Below are positions 9,070-21,430 of a stretch of 64,000 bases of DNA, piece by piece. Source of the stretch: Limnomonas spitsbergensis (taxonomy: Eukaryota; Chlorophyta; Chlorophyceae; Chlamydomonadales); the NCBI GenBank assembly GCA_037349105.1, contig JAYJMM010000086.1:1647501-1711500 (forward strand), given 5' to 3'. Positions within the stretch are counted from its first letter, which is position 1; the number at the start of each line of letters is the position of its first letter. The notes beneath the pieces were generated by a model. That model did not search any database and had not been told where the DNA came from. It saw only the letters and a list, made by a program, of their open reading frames with translations. A program made the translations under genes and the position numbers.

Positions 9070-9883
9070 GGAGCAGCTGCTACCCCGACTACGGTACACT
9101 GAGAAGGCCCCCTCTGGGAGTGGCTTGCCGCGCACTCGCGGCTCGCGCAGCAACATCTCCAGCCAAACCGTGGGCTTGGACATCAGGATGCTGATGGCCT
9201 CGGCGGTCCGTGTTGCCCAAGCAAAGGTGAAGGCCGAGGAGTACGTAACAGCGCAAGAGCGGCTTATGTGGCCCCAGCAGCACGGCTCACACATGACTTC
9301 GACGGCTCCCCCAGCGGCTCACTACAACGCTGGCCGTCAAGCCTTGAGCACCATCACCTGCAGTTGCAGGAAAGCCCTCTTCATCTCCCATTCATGCCGC
9401 ACACTCCGGGCGGCACACAGCACCTGGGCGCCCCGCAGCTGCAGCGCCAAGGCAGCCGGCACCTGATGCAGAACGCATCACCGGAGAGCCGCCTCAGCCA
9501 CGGCAGCCCACTGCCCAGCACCCCGTCCGGCAGCCCAAGCACACTGCGTAAGAAGCTGTTCTCACTGCGTAAGAAGCTGTTCTCGAGCCCCTCGAACAGC
9601 AGGCGCCGGGGAGATGTAGCCTCATCCTGGATATCCCGCCGTCAAGCCATACTCCCTCAAGCGCAGTCGCAACCCTAACGCGCCGATGTGGGGTTCCCCG
9701 TTGCCTGACGGCTGGTACCCCGACGCTGAGCAAACAGCCCGACAAATGAGCGTAGGGCTGACACGAGGGGGGAACCGCTTCCTCCATGCTCCCTGCCTTG
9801 TCCTGCAGCGCCAGTCGCTCGAGCACAAAAGGCCCAGATTCATCGGGATGTGCTCTACGTGGCGCAGAGCAGGGGGAGCTGTA
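9070..9883 (+). pseudogene. Gene X exon A fragment, plus strand
   Basis: Starts at the same acceptor as intact exon A but carries inserted bases near 9,095 and 9,130-9,145 and an 18-bp tandem duplication (GCGTAAGAAGCTGTTCTC type, near 9,547-9,582). It stops at the fold-back loop at 9,884, so about the last 150 coding bases of exon A are missing. It is a broken copy. Confidence 0.75.
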
Positions 9884-10625
9884 CTAAGTGCACATGCCCC
9901 GCGGATACAGCTCCCCCTGCCATGCGCCACGTAGGGCACATCCCGATGAATCTGGGCCTTTTTGTGCTCGAGCGACTGGCGCAGCAGGAGAAGGTAGGGA
10001 GCATGGAGGAAGCGGTTCCCCCCTCGTGTCAGCCCAGCGCTGCGATTGTCGGGCTGTTTGCTCAGCACCGGTTTACCAGCCGTCAGGCAACGGGGAACCC
10101 CACATCGGCGCGATGGGGTTGCGACTGCGCTTCAGGGAGTCAGGCTTGACGGCGGGATATCCAGGATGAGGTCCATCTCCCCGGCGGCTGCTGTTCGAGG
10201 GGATCGAGAACAACTTCTTGCGCAGTGTGCTTGGGCTGCCGGACGGGGTGCTGGGCAGTGGGCTGCCGTGGCTGAGGCGGCTCTCCGGTGATGCGTTCTG
10301 CATCAGGTGCCGGCTGCCTTGGCGCTGCAGCTGCGGGGCGCCCATGTGCTGTGTGCCGCCCGGAGTGTGCGGCATGAATGGGAGATGAAGAGGGCTTTCC
10401 TGCAACTGCAGGTGATGGTGCTCAAGGCTTGGACGGCCAGCGTTGTAGTGAGCCGCTGGGGGAGCCGTCGAAGTCCTGTGTGAGCCGTGCTGCTGGGGCC
10501 ACATAAGCCGCTCTTGCGCTGTTACGTACTCCTCGGCCTTCACCTTTGCTTGGGCAACACGGACCGCCGAGGCCATCAGCATCCTGATGTCCAAGCCCAC
10601 GGTTTGGCTGGAGATGTTGCTGCGC
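9145..10625. repeat. Fold-back palindrome, about 0.73-kb arms with 22-bp loop
   Basis: The left arm 9,145-9,883 and right arm 9,906-10,625 are reverse complements apart from small indels; the loop 9,884-9,905 is 22 bp. Both arms come from gene X exon A. The centre reads GGGGGAGCTGTA, loop, TACAGCTCCCCC. Confidence 0.95.
9906..10625 (-). pseudogene. Gene X exon A fragment, minus strand
   Basis: The mirror half of the fold-back. It keeps a 185-codon open frame (10,630 to 10,073, minus) of the Ser/Pro-rich region, but has no exon start and no B or C exons. At its outer end (10,625-10,631) it is fused to gene Y. Confidence 0.75.
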
Positions 10626-10630
10626 AGCAA

Positions 10631-11621
10631 GCCAACGTCGGACAGCCGTCTTAGGGCCTCATCCCTTTCATGCTTGTGGGCTTTGCTCCTAGGCCGCAGC
10701 GGCCTATCCCATCAGGAGGAGCAGCAGCCATACTCCCCTCAAGTGCTGCTCATGCTGCTTCAAAATGGCAGCTCGGAGGAGGACTGCATCCACGTCCGAT
10801 CGCAGGCGCTGATCGGCTTGTCGCTACTGCTTGCACGCCACACAAACCTGACGTGGCACCCCTGGAGCCGGACCGTCCTTGCGGCCGTGTTGGACAGGCT
10901 GAGTGACTCTAGCCAGGGAGGATGTACACCTGGATCCACCTTGCCTGCATGTGTAGGTCGCGGCCTCAGCAACAGCAGTAGCAACGGGGTCCTGCCTTGC
11001 TGCCCTTTAGGATCACACATCACCGGGCCTCAAGGGCTCATGGAAGGAACGCCGTATGCTATGGATTTTGCAGCATTGGTGCCTGAGCTACTGCTGTTGC
11101 ATGTCATGTTGCATTTGACAGACGGGCAAGGCAAGGTACAGCAGCTTCCAGCATGGCTATCGGCTGAGTTGCGCGAGGCCATGTCCAATCAGCGCTTGCT
11201 GCTGGCAGTCCTAGTCGGCGGTGCGTGGTATTCGCCCAGTTTCTGTGTCACGTGCCTGGCTGCGGCCAACTTCTGCCGCAGCATTTGCGTGCGGCTCCTC
11301 AACCAAGGCCTGCTTGATAGCCACCTGTCCAGGATTGCGGCCGCCATGCAAGTCGGCTTTGATCAGTGTCCAAGGATGGAGCTCGCAGACAGCTATGGAG
11401 AGGCAGATGATGAGCATTCGAAGGGGGGCTGCTCCTCGCAGGCTGTGCCCACACTGCTCCTATCTGCTGTAGTGGCCTTTGGCCCCACTTGCCCTCACCT
11501 GATGAGGCAGCAACAACTGGATGCAGAAGCTGGGACATGCAGCATGTTGCGACACTTGGCTCGCTCATGGACGTGTCCCGCAGCGGATGTGATGTATGCA
11601 ATGGAGATGAGGAAAATGTAA
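10631..11621 (+). pseudogene. Gene Y last-exon fragment (copy I)
   Basis: Reverse-complement copy of 55,188-56,181: the C-terminal 330 or so residues of gene Y, including the natural stop and the overlapping TGTAA. The frame is still fully open and about 95% identical at protein level by eye, with several synonymous changes. The 5' part of gene Y is missing. In its place the ORF continues upstream into antisense exon A sequence from an ATG at 10,587, giving a chimeric 344-codon frame. Whether it is transcribed is unknown. Confidence 0.7.
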
Positions 11622-13132
11622 GGATGCTTGGTCTAAATATAATCTCGTTCATAGAGTTGTGTTGATGTCGCAGTGAATAGGTGCACCCTAAGGAATGGGT
11701 GAGCCAAGCCAAAATAACACAAGACGCATATGGATCCACTGCTGTAACTCAGCGGATGGATTCAGGCAGCCGGAAAACAGGTGAATGCTCTTGACTCCTC
11801 ACATTTTTCTACACTGTTGACAAAGTCTCCATAGCCTCGATTGTCAGGAGAACTCTTGGACGTCTGGGACGATCTCTGACCAGTTGTGGCCGAGCTTTGG
11901 TGATGATTTGCTTGCTGGGCAAACGGTTGATGATGAGCTGCTCTGACGAATCAGATAGTCGAATTACAGCCACAGAGAAGGAAGGCTGTATTGTTGACTG
12001 GTGGTTTGGTGGTGATATCCAGCCAGCAGATGAGAGGCTGGAGGTTCCTTGCTCCTTGCTACAGCACCCTATCAGCATGCACAGTGCTCTGCACCGCCTA
12101 CCAGTTTACAGAGCACCTGGCCCACATGTGTCGGGTCGTAGCGCCTTAACAACATACCGAGCGCACCATCCGCATGCACACTCACACTGCGTCCTGCTAG
12201 CATCCTGCGCATAGCTCTGCAGGTGGGTGCAACGCACTTCCCGCATGTACAGCGCCCCATCCGCATGCTCGCGTGTGCCCTGTTAGTGGGTTTAGCGCCA
12301 TCAGTACCCACATGCTCAGCGCCTTGCCCGCATGCCCAACATGTTGCTCTCTGGAGTTTTTGCATGTTGACAGAAGTGAAAAGCTGTTCATCATGCCCCA
12401 GCATTCAAGTAATTCATTTACCAAGTTTGGTTGACATGACTTTCTGGCAGGCTGTCCGACCCATGGCCAAAATATGGGATCCTTCTAAGGACAAGATTTC
12501 TGGATTTTCTCCTTATCATGCCCCTTTGGCCCTGCCTTGAGGGGCACGTGGCAACCATTGCCTAGTATAGAAGTGGCAGTTTTAGACAACAATTCCTTGT
12601 TATGGTGTTCAGATAGGCTGGCTGCCCAAGTCATGGCCAAAATATGGGCTCATTCTGGTGGCATGACTTTATGGGTGTTCAACTCATCGTGCCCCTCCGG
12701 CCTTGACGGGCATGCGACCGACAGACACATATTTTCCTTCCACACCCCAGCATAGAGGTGTTAGTCCTTCTGCAGGCTTGGATTCATATGCATGCGTCAT
12801 AGTTAACTCGAGTCATGGCCGAATTTCGTTGCAAGGAATGGTCTTGAACTCTCCAAATCTCAATACCATACATTGGTACAGTATCAGAGAGCATACCGGC
12901 AATGCTTATGAGCTGGTACAAAACGTTAAAATGTATGAATGCCCTCAGAATTTCCGCATTTTTTGTTTCTTACATCATGGTTCTGTGTCCCCTGCTGGGT
13001 TAGTTCCTATTGCACCAATGTAAGTGTAGGCCCTGCCAAATTTCCTGACTCAGTGAAGTTAACCTTTATTTGTTCCTGGTACGGCTGACAGTCTGCACAT
13101 CATAGAGCCTCTTCCTTTGACCGAGCTTTCTC
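11622..13132. other. Intergenic, gene Y 3' side to LINE (copy I)
   Basis: No gene is recognised. The stretch from about 12,060 to 12,360 is rich in GCATG/GCGC words in a degenerate repeated pattern. Near 12,460-12,760 two imperfect ~170-bp repeats share CATGGCCAAAATATGGG. The region matches 53,646-55,187 in reverse. Confidence 0.5.
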
Positions 13133-15239
13133 CCCCATGCGAGTGCATACCGCGGCGGGCCTGGATGGCATGGCAGCTCCTTTCATCACGCTGGCCTTGG
13201 TAGACGACACCTCCGGTGGGGAGCAGCGGCATATCATCAGGGACATGCTACAAGATTGGATGACTTCGAAGGCGGTGCGGGGGGCAATGCCTAGTGCATG
13301 GCATCTGTCAGAATACAGCCCATCGACAAGAAGGGCGACCCCCTTGACCCAGGTAACTACCGGCCCATTGCCATTGATCACCAGCGTGATGTACCGGCTG
13401 TAGTATGCTAGCATACTAACCGCCGTTGCTGATCAGTGGGCACGCTTACATGAGCACATTCCACCTGAACAGTTCGGCTGTCAGCAGCGCCGTAGCACGC
13501 TCCAGGCTGCTTTCTCTTGAGGCATGCACTTCAGGCGCAACGGGCAGCGAGCTACAGGCCGTGGTACCGTGCATGTGACCTTTGTTGATTTCACCACGGC
13601 CTATGACTGTGTGACACAGGAGCAACTTAGATTGGCAGCACTGACATGTCGTCTGAGCGGCTACACATGCTTTTATGCTTGTTACGTGCTGTGCAAGCGC
13701 TCTAAGTACAAAGGTGCGGTCTACACGCTCACAGATAGCCATAAAAACACTGGCCCTGTGCCAGTGTGCCTTGCACCCGCGGTATCAAGCAGGACTGCCC
13801 ACTCAGTCCCCTACCTCCTCTTCAGTCTCTAAATCAGCGATCTGCTGCCGGGCATGATCGCAGCCCAGTGCCCTTCAGAAGGCATTATGCTGGGGGCGAG
13901 GCGAAGACTCAGGTGCCTCATACATGCGGATGATCTCACCCTGCTCGCCAGCAGCCCGGCATGGAGATGGAGTAGAGTCCTTGCATGAATATGCGGCGGT
14001 CAAGCAGCTGAAGGTCAACGTTAGCAACACAGAGATATTGGAGTTTGGCTGCCGCTTAGCTGCGAAGTATGGGCAATCAGCCCATACTTGCGTGTATGGC
14101 CCCAATAGGACAATGCTGAAGCGTGTCCAGGATTTCAAGTTCTTGGGCATCATTCAGCACGGGAGCGGCAGCATGAGGAAGGCCATGCAAGGTATGAAGG
14201 TAGAGACTAGAGAGGTGCCTTTGGCTGCGGCGTCGCATGGCCGCCAATTGCACCTCAGACATCACCTGCCTACACGTATCCGGTTGGCGTCTTTCTCTGC
14301 AGCACCTGCGGCCAACTACGGTGATGTGGTGTGGGCCACCGACCGCCTCAGGCCGCGGCTTTGCCTCAAGAGCAGGATGCAGTCCAGCTTCCTCCAGCAT
14401 CTACGTTAGGCTGCAGGGCTATACGTCAGGCTGCAGGGCTAGTACCTCCGTCCGCTGCCAGTTGTAGGCTCATGAGGGAGCTGCAGATCCAGCCGTTACA
14501 GCGAAGTTGGTGGCAGCATGTCCTTCGCTTCTACAACGCAGCGGTCGCACCAGCAGCACAGCCAGACAGCCCACTCATGGCAGTAGCCATGGCGGCCAAC
14601 ATGCAGCTTGCTGTCAGCCAGGGCAACGGAGGGCGCAATTGGTGCAGTGAATTGCTAGGTGCCTTTCTAGAGCTGGAGCTGGGATCAGCCGTTCCCAAAC
14701 TGCGTCAGACAGCGACTGACCTACAGCCGCTACCTGTCAGAGAGGTGTTAGCGCTAGTTGATGCAGCATACAAGCGGGCGTAGCTTCATGCAGCTGGCAG
14801 AGGGTACCCTAGAAATCCTGCCACTGAACACAGGTCTGCGGCCGCCTACCACACCTGGTTTTAGTCTACGGCGGGTACCGTGCTGCTGGCGCAGGCCAGG
14901 GGCCGCACTAGCCGAGGCGAGTGTGCTTGCGTGCGCACGAAGTAAAGGCTGCAGCTTGGCGCCGTCAGCACGGCTGACACTCTAGGACGGCGCAGCGTTC
15001 AGCAGCGTGAAAGACGGTGCTGCCAGCGAGGTTGGGCTCGGGGCGACGGTGAGCATGTGGAGGATGCGTTGCATGCATGCTTTCAATGCCCCAGCGTGCT
15101 GGATCAACTAAGGGAGCGGGGATGGGCAGGACCTCCGAACGGTGCTAGAGACTTCTTTGAGTTGTACCGGGGCAGGCTTGGGTGCCAGTGGAATGCATTG
15201 GCTTTTGTTTACGATGTTGTAGATTTCGTTGAGGCGTAG
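13133..15239 (+). pseudogene. Decayed LINE-type reverse transcriptase (copy I)
   Basis: Non-LTR retrotransposon ORF2 remains, broken by frameshifts and stops. Recognisable pieces in order: AGLDGMAAPF near 13,155; a TRRATPLT frame-shifted form of KKGDPLDPGNY near 13,325; VDFTTAYDCV (polymerase motif A) near 13,585; CPLS-type motif B remains near 13,795; LIHADDLTLL (catalytic motif C, both Asp present) near 13,920; KVNVSNTEIL; and FKFLGIIQH near 14,137. A C-terminal region follows with QRSWWQHVLRFYNAA near 14,500 and a Cys/His tail (EDALHACFQCP near 15,060). The stop is at 15,237-15,239. The tail resembles LINEs common in volvocine algae (from memory). Confidence 0.85.
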
Positions 15240-16196
15240 ACGTTTTTCAGAGGCTGGCACTTGCTATGTCTTTCTTTTCCAGCCTTCTGTCCGCCCCTTC
15301 ACTTTATTTCCAATTTTCTTCTGTCCCCTAGTGTTTGTTGCGTTCTGCCCTCCCAACCCTTTAGTTAGGCGCCAACGCGGCCGAGCCTTTTTTGAGCATG
15401 CCCCAGATGTGTAACGTCATTGACTGCTCAAAGACAACATTGTGGATTCACCATGACTGGTCATTTATGCACACACACACACACGCAGCAGCAGGAAGAA
15501 GCAACGGCAATTCAATCTGCTCTAAATTTATCAGCTATTTCAAGGTAATCATAATATCACCTTCGGTACCTTCGGAGGCATTGGCTTTGGGAAACTTATT
15601 TTAATGGCCATGCCCTCCCGGAGCTCCAAGCTCCATCATGCATGATAAGGCGAATTTTAACAGCCAAGTTTCCATATGTTCCGCTCCCAAACCTCTGCCA
15701 TCACATAGCTCACGATAGATTAAAAAATATAAGTCAATATTAACAATCAGGTTTCAGCAAGTTGCCGGTGTGCTCTGCTCACGCACCTCTGCCATCCCAT
15801 GGCTCACAATAGAATTAATAATAGAAACCAATATGAACACCACTGTTCAGTGAGATCTTCTCCCACTTAGAGTTCGGCCATCCCAGAGCTCCCGATGTAA
15901 ATATGCAACTCATAGTAATAAAAGCCAAAATTAACACACATCTTAAATGTGCTGTATTCGCAACGTTAGCTCCTGATACAATCAGTCATAAGAAATAAGT
16001 ATGAACGGACTGGTTGCTGGGGTGTGCTCTGATAAAAAAGTCCGTCCATGTGGGTGTTCATCCAACTGTCTGGTTGGGAGAGGACAAAAACTCAAGGCAA
16101 GAGGGAAAAAAGGAAAAGAGGAGGACAACCTGATAAAGGAGATGGCCAAGGTGATCCGGTATAGCAAGAGCGAGGTGGGCAAGAAGCCTCAACTTG
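15240..16196. other. LINE 3' flank and degenerate tandem repeat (copy I)
   Basis: Pyrimidine-rich sequence (15,250-15,370) follows the LINE stop. From about 15,610 to 15,910 there are degenerate units with CCATGGCTCACAAT and CTCTGCCATCCCA, the reverse of the longer array at 38,520-39,095. A short (CA)n lies near 15,472. No gene is seen. Confidence 0.5.
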
Positions 16197-17722
16197 CGTC
16201 ATGGCCAGACGGTGTTCAGGATCCTGTCCAGAGAGCGCTGCACCCCCTCCTCCTCACACCCTATTCTTCAATCAGCATCCATGGTCATGGCCAGACGGTG
16301 TTCAGGATCCTGTTCAGTAAGCGATGCACCCTCTCCTTGTCACACCCTATTCCTCAATAAGCATCCATGGTCATGGCCAGACGGTGTTCAGGATCCTGTA
16401 CAGTAAGTGATGCACCCCCTCCTTGTCACACCCTATTCCTCAATAACTATCCATGGTCATGGCCAGACGGTGTTCAGGATCCTGTCCAGTAAGCGCTGCA
16501 CCCCCTCCTTGTCACACCCTATTCCTCAATAACTATCCATGGTCATGGCCAGACGGTGTTCAGGATCCTGTCCCGTAAGCGCTGCACCCCCTCCTCCTCA
16601 CACCCTATTCCTCAATAACTATCCATGGTCATGGTCAGACGGTGTTCAGGATCCTGTCCAGTAAGTGCTGCACCCCCTCCTTGTCACACCCTATTCCTCA
16701 ATAAGCATCCATGGTCATGGTCAGACAGTGTTCAGGATCCTGCCCAGTAAGTGCTGCACCCCCTCCTTGTCACACCCTATTCCTCCATAACTATTCATGA
16801 TCATGGCCAGACGGTGTTCAGGGTCCTGTTCAGTAAGTGCTGCACCCCCTCCTTGTCACACCCTATTCCTCAATAAGCATCCATGGTCATGGTCAGACGG
16901 TGTTCAGGATCCTGTTCAGTAAGTGCTGCACCCCCTCCTCCTCACACCCTATTCCTCAATAACTATCCATGGTCATGGTCAGACGGTGTTCAGGATCCTG
17001 TTCAGTAAGCGCTGCACCCCCTCCTTGTCACACCCTATTCCTCAATAACTATCCATGGTCATGGCCAGACGGTGTTCATGATCCTGTTCAGTAAGCGATG
17101 CACCCCCTCCTTGTCACACCCTATTCATCAATAACTATCCATGGTCATGGCCAGACGGTGTTCATGATCCTGTTCAGTAAGCGCTGCACCCCCTCCTTGT
17201 CACACCCTATTCATCAATAACTATCCATGGTCATGGCCAGACGGTGTTCAGGATGTTGTTCAGTAAGCGCTGCACCCCCTCCTTGTCACACCCTATTCCT
17301 CAATAACTATCCATGGTCATGGCCAGACGGTGTTCAGGATCCTGTCCAGTAAGTGCTGCACCCCCTCCTTGTCACACCCTATTCATCAATAACTATCCAT
17401 GGTCATGGTCAGACGTTGTTCAGGATCCTGTCCCGTAAGCGCTGCACCCCCTCCTCCTCACACCCTATTCCTCAATAACTATCCATGGTCATGGTCAGAC
17501 GGTGTTCAGGATCCTGTTCAGTAAGCTCTACTCCCCCTCCTTGTCACACCCTATGCCTCCATAAACATCCATGGTCATGGTCAGACGGTGTTCAGGATCC
17601 TGTTCAGTAAGTGATGCACCCCCTCCTTGTCACACCCTATGCCTCCATAAACATCCATGGTCATGGCCAGACGGTGTTCAGGATCCTGTCCAGTAAGTGC
17701 TGCACCCCCTCCTTGTCACACC
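16197..17722 (-). repeat. 86-bp minisatellite, 18 units, at gene X 3' end
   Basis: The word GGTGTTCAGG recurs every 86 bp from 16,211 to 17,673 (17 intervals, 18 units). Read on the gene X strand, the array starts in the last codons and stop codon of exon C: the CCATGGATGTTTATGGAGGCATAG end is repeated with GAATAG in later units. Copies II and III have only about 2 and 1.5 units. Confidence 0.95.
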
Positions 17723-20700
17723 CTATGCCTCCATAAACATCCATGGTCTTGGCCAGCAGTCCTTCAAGGACCCGTCCTGTAAGACATTCCAACCATCACC
17801 AAAGCCGTAGCGCTGCAGGGTGTCCAGGGCCGGGCAGGTCGACAGGTTCTGATATGGCTCTGAAAACTCATCCGCGTTGACAGACTCCATCAGCGGCGGA
17901 GAAGGCGTCTCCTCACAAGCTGTATTTGGCAGCCCTAGTGCCGGCAGGGAAGGAGCCACTAGCTTCGAAAGGGCTGCTACTTGTGCCTCGAGGACTGGAG
18001 AGAGGAATAGACGGCCATGTCCACCCTCATGCTTAACGTGGCAATTGACGACGGCAGGCGCCGGGCTCGGCGGCGACAGGCACCCTCGAACCTCTGCTGT
18101 TGCTGCTGTTTCTGCAAGGAAAGCCGCCTGCGCACCATCCAGGGTTGAGGACTCTAAGAACAGGAATTTGAGCAGCAGGTGGGTGGGAAGAGGAAACCCT
18201 TACCCCTAGATTAACAACCACAAACCCTTCATTCTGAACCCTGAATCCTAATTCTGAATCCTTGATCATTAATTCTGGGCAGTTGGGAGGAGAATGGGGG
18301 TAGGCGGTGAGTGGGTGGCGGGAGGAGCAGGAGAGGGGAAGGGGGGGATAAGTGGGAGGAGGGGTCGATGTTTGAAACCTCGCCATCTTTCTGGAAGGCT
18401 GCTTCCCTTTTCCGGGGGGCGCAGCAAGCTACAGCGACTCAGCTACAAAGACTCAGCGCCAGGAGCCTGGAGCAAGGGCCTATGAACATGAGTGCCAACA
18501 GCACTAACCACAGCACATATCAGCACAGCATACCGTGTCACATCAAATCAACGCACCAAGCACAGCACTGCACACTGCATCAAGTCGCACTGCTTCAATC
18601 ATAGTACAGCAGTAGCATTCACAGCATTGCAGCAGCAGCAGCAGGAACAACAGGGACAGCAGCAGCAGCAGCATTCATGCAGCAGCGCAGCGGCAGCTGT
18701 GCAGGGGATCACGACAGGAGCGGGACCATCGTCCGAATTGGTGGTGCCCCACATTGCTTGCGTGCACAGACCCTGTCCATCTCTTGGACCAGGGAAAAGG
18801 ATGGAGTCTGTTGCAATCCATTACAATCAGAAACCTGACACCATCTGAAATCTTGTTTTTTTCAGAACCGCATGAAAGCTGATGCTATCTCAAGCCTGAA
18901 ATTTCAAACATGAGCTCTGATACTACCTGGGCTCCGAAGCTTTGAGTAAACTGACATTATCTGAATTCTGACAGAACCTGAAATGCGCCAGAATCTGATA
19001 TCTGACACTTCCTGAAGTCTGACTCAATCTGCAATCGAATCCGACACTACCGCTGTCAAAATTCTAAAAACATTTGAAATCTGACAACTCGAGATACCAT
19101 CAGTCGGAAACGGCATTCCTTATGTTTCGTTCCATTTTGTTCCATGTCCCATGGCCCTTGAAAAGTCGGTAACTTACCCTCTGCTACCACGACGGTGATT
19201 ATTTGTCAACTTCGAGTTTGGTTTTACTGGATTTTCTTCTGTAATCGGTACTTTTTTCAAAAAAAGCATCTCAGTTCAAATGCCACAGTGCACTGACCGC
19301 CACCGCTGCTATCCCATCCGCATTTAGAGCGTAAATCCCCCATGAAACTAACTCTAGGGCTAGGGATCAGGACCTGCGGCTGGTAATTGGGTTGGGTCCT
19401 CGGGATCAGAGGCAGCTTCACTCTTGCTCATGCTGCTGATTGTGCTGCTGTCATCATTATCCCGACCACCCAATTTTGCAGGTCGTACTAGACGGACAGA
19501 ATAGCGTGCGTAATGAATTAGTGGACATAGCACGGTACAAATACACTTCCTGACTAAGAAACACGAGTTTTACGAAAATCCAAGTATGGTTTCATGCTTA
19601 CAGACCATAGCAGGTACCAATTAAGAATGATAGTTCAGTACTTCAAATCTGACACTATCTGAATGTGACTAAACCGGAAATCTGACACTACTGTAATACG
19701 CTCTTCGGTTCTCACATAATTAAGAATTGCACGGACTGCTTGAGCACTTCAATTTATTTGAAAAGTCAGAGCTGCAAGCTAATTTGGCAGCCTGGGAAAA
19801 CAAAAATTGCTGGCCCTCACTCAGCTCTGCGCGATTCTTTTTTATTTTACAACAGACCTGCGCGTTGAATTGATAGGCTGCGCAGTAATTCAATCAATAG
19901 GTTTTCGAGGGGCTGCGCAAACCCTAATGACGAGTACGTTACATAAAATCTGCCACCAACTGAAATCTGGAACCACCGTTCATTCGATTTCCCTTTCCTC
20001 AGGTGTGGAAAATGCAGGGTAAACTTTCGAAAACTCTTAGTGACTGGAAATTGGCGTTGAAATCGTTAATTGGTATTTTTATGAATTCCTCAATCCCAAA
20101 CAACGATAATTATGGGGGAAGGCCACCCGGGGAAAGCAAAGCAAATGTACAGCATCTCGAATTTAACACTGCCGTCAGGCGGGTAAGGGTTCACTCCCCC
20201 CAGCAAAACACATTTTGATTTGAGGTTCGGGCAGCATTCAACTTACAATCTGACACCCTCTTCAATCCTAGATCCGATCCCGTGCATCACTCACCCTCCA
20301 ATCCTCTACCGGCCTGCTTGGTTCCAGAAGCTTCCGCCCCTTCTTCGCCGGCGGCAGCATCCCGTCACAGGCCACATCCCCCTCCTGAAACGCCCTCTCC
20401 GGTGGCCACGCCTGGAGCTGCGTGCCCTGCAGGTCTGGCAGCCTGTTTGGGCTGTACACCGAGGAGAGGCTCTGAGGCATCTCAGCTTCGGGTTGGCCTT
20501 TGAGTGGACCTGGAAAAACCCTCCTGGCAATCAGCTCCGGAGCCTGTGTGCCGTCCCACGGCTGGTAGTGGCTTACGGAGCGAGGAGAGGCCATTGGGTG
20601 GGCCTGCCTTGCTCCCTCCTCGTGTTCCATGCTGCTGCACGTGGTGCGTACAGCAGCCAGGGGAGGGTCGAGGTTAAAAGGCACGGCATAAGCAACAACA

Positions 20701-21107
20701 TCAGCTGCAGCAGCAGCAACAGCGATTAAAAGAGGCGCGGCATAAGCAACAACGTCAGCAACAACAGCAGATGTTCAAGGGGGCACCAGAGGAGCATTCA
20801 CAGACACAGACACAGCAGCAGCAGAAACAATCAAGCAGCAACCATGGAGGGGGGCACGAAAGGAGCAGTAGAAGCAGTAGCGGTTGTGAAGAGGCAAAAC
20901 AGAAGCAGCAGCGGTGAACAGAAGCTCAGCAGCAGCAACAGCAGTGGCAGGATAAGAAGCAGGAAACACGGCACGGCAGCAGCAAGAACAGCAGCAGCAG
21001 CAGCAGCAGCAACAGCAACAGCAGCAAAAGCAGCAAAAGCAGCAAAAGCAGTGGCAGGATAAGAAGCAGGAAACACGGCACGGCAGCAGCAAGAACAGCA
21101 GCAAGAA

Positions 21108-21139
<32 letters not shown>

Positions 21140-21226
21140 ACAGCAGCAACAGCAGCAACAGCAGCAACAGCAGCAACAGCAGCAACAGCAGCAATAGCAG
21201 CAGCAGCAGTAGCAGCAGCAACAGCA

Positions 21227-21295
<69 letters not shown>

Positions 21296-21297
21296 AT

Positions 21298-21349
<52 letters not shown>

Positions 21350-21365
21350 ATAGCAGCAGCAGCAT

Positions 21366-21430
<65 letters not shown>

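Noticed and set aside
16197..17722. CRISPR-like array (regular 86-bp spacing)
   Set aside because: Whole units are repeated without unique spacers, and the array is seeded by an exon end in a eukaryotic gene. It is a minisatellite.
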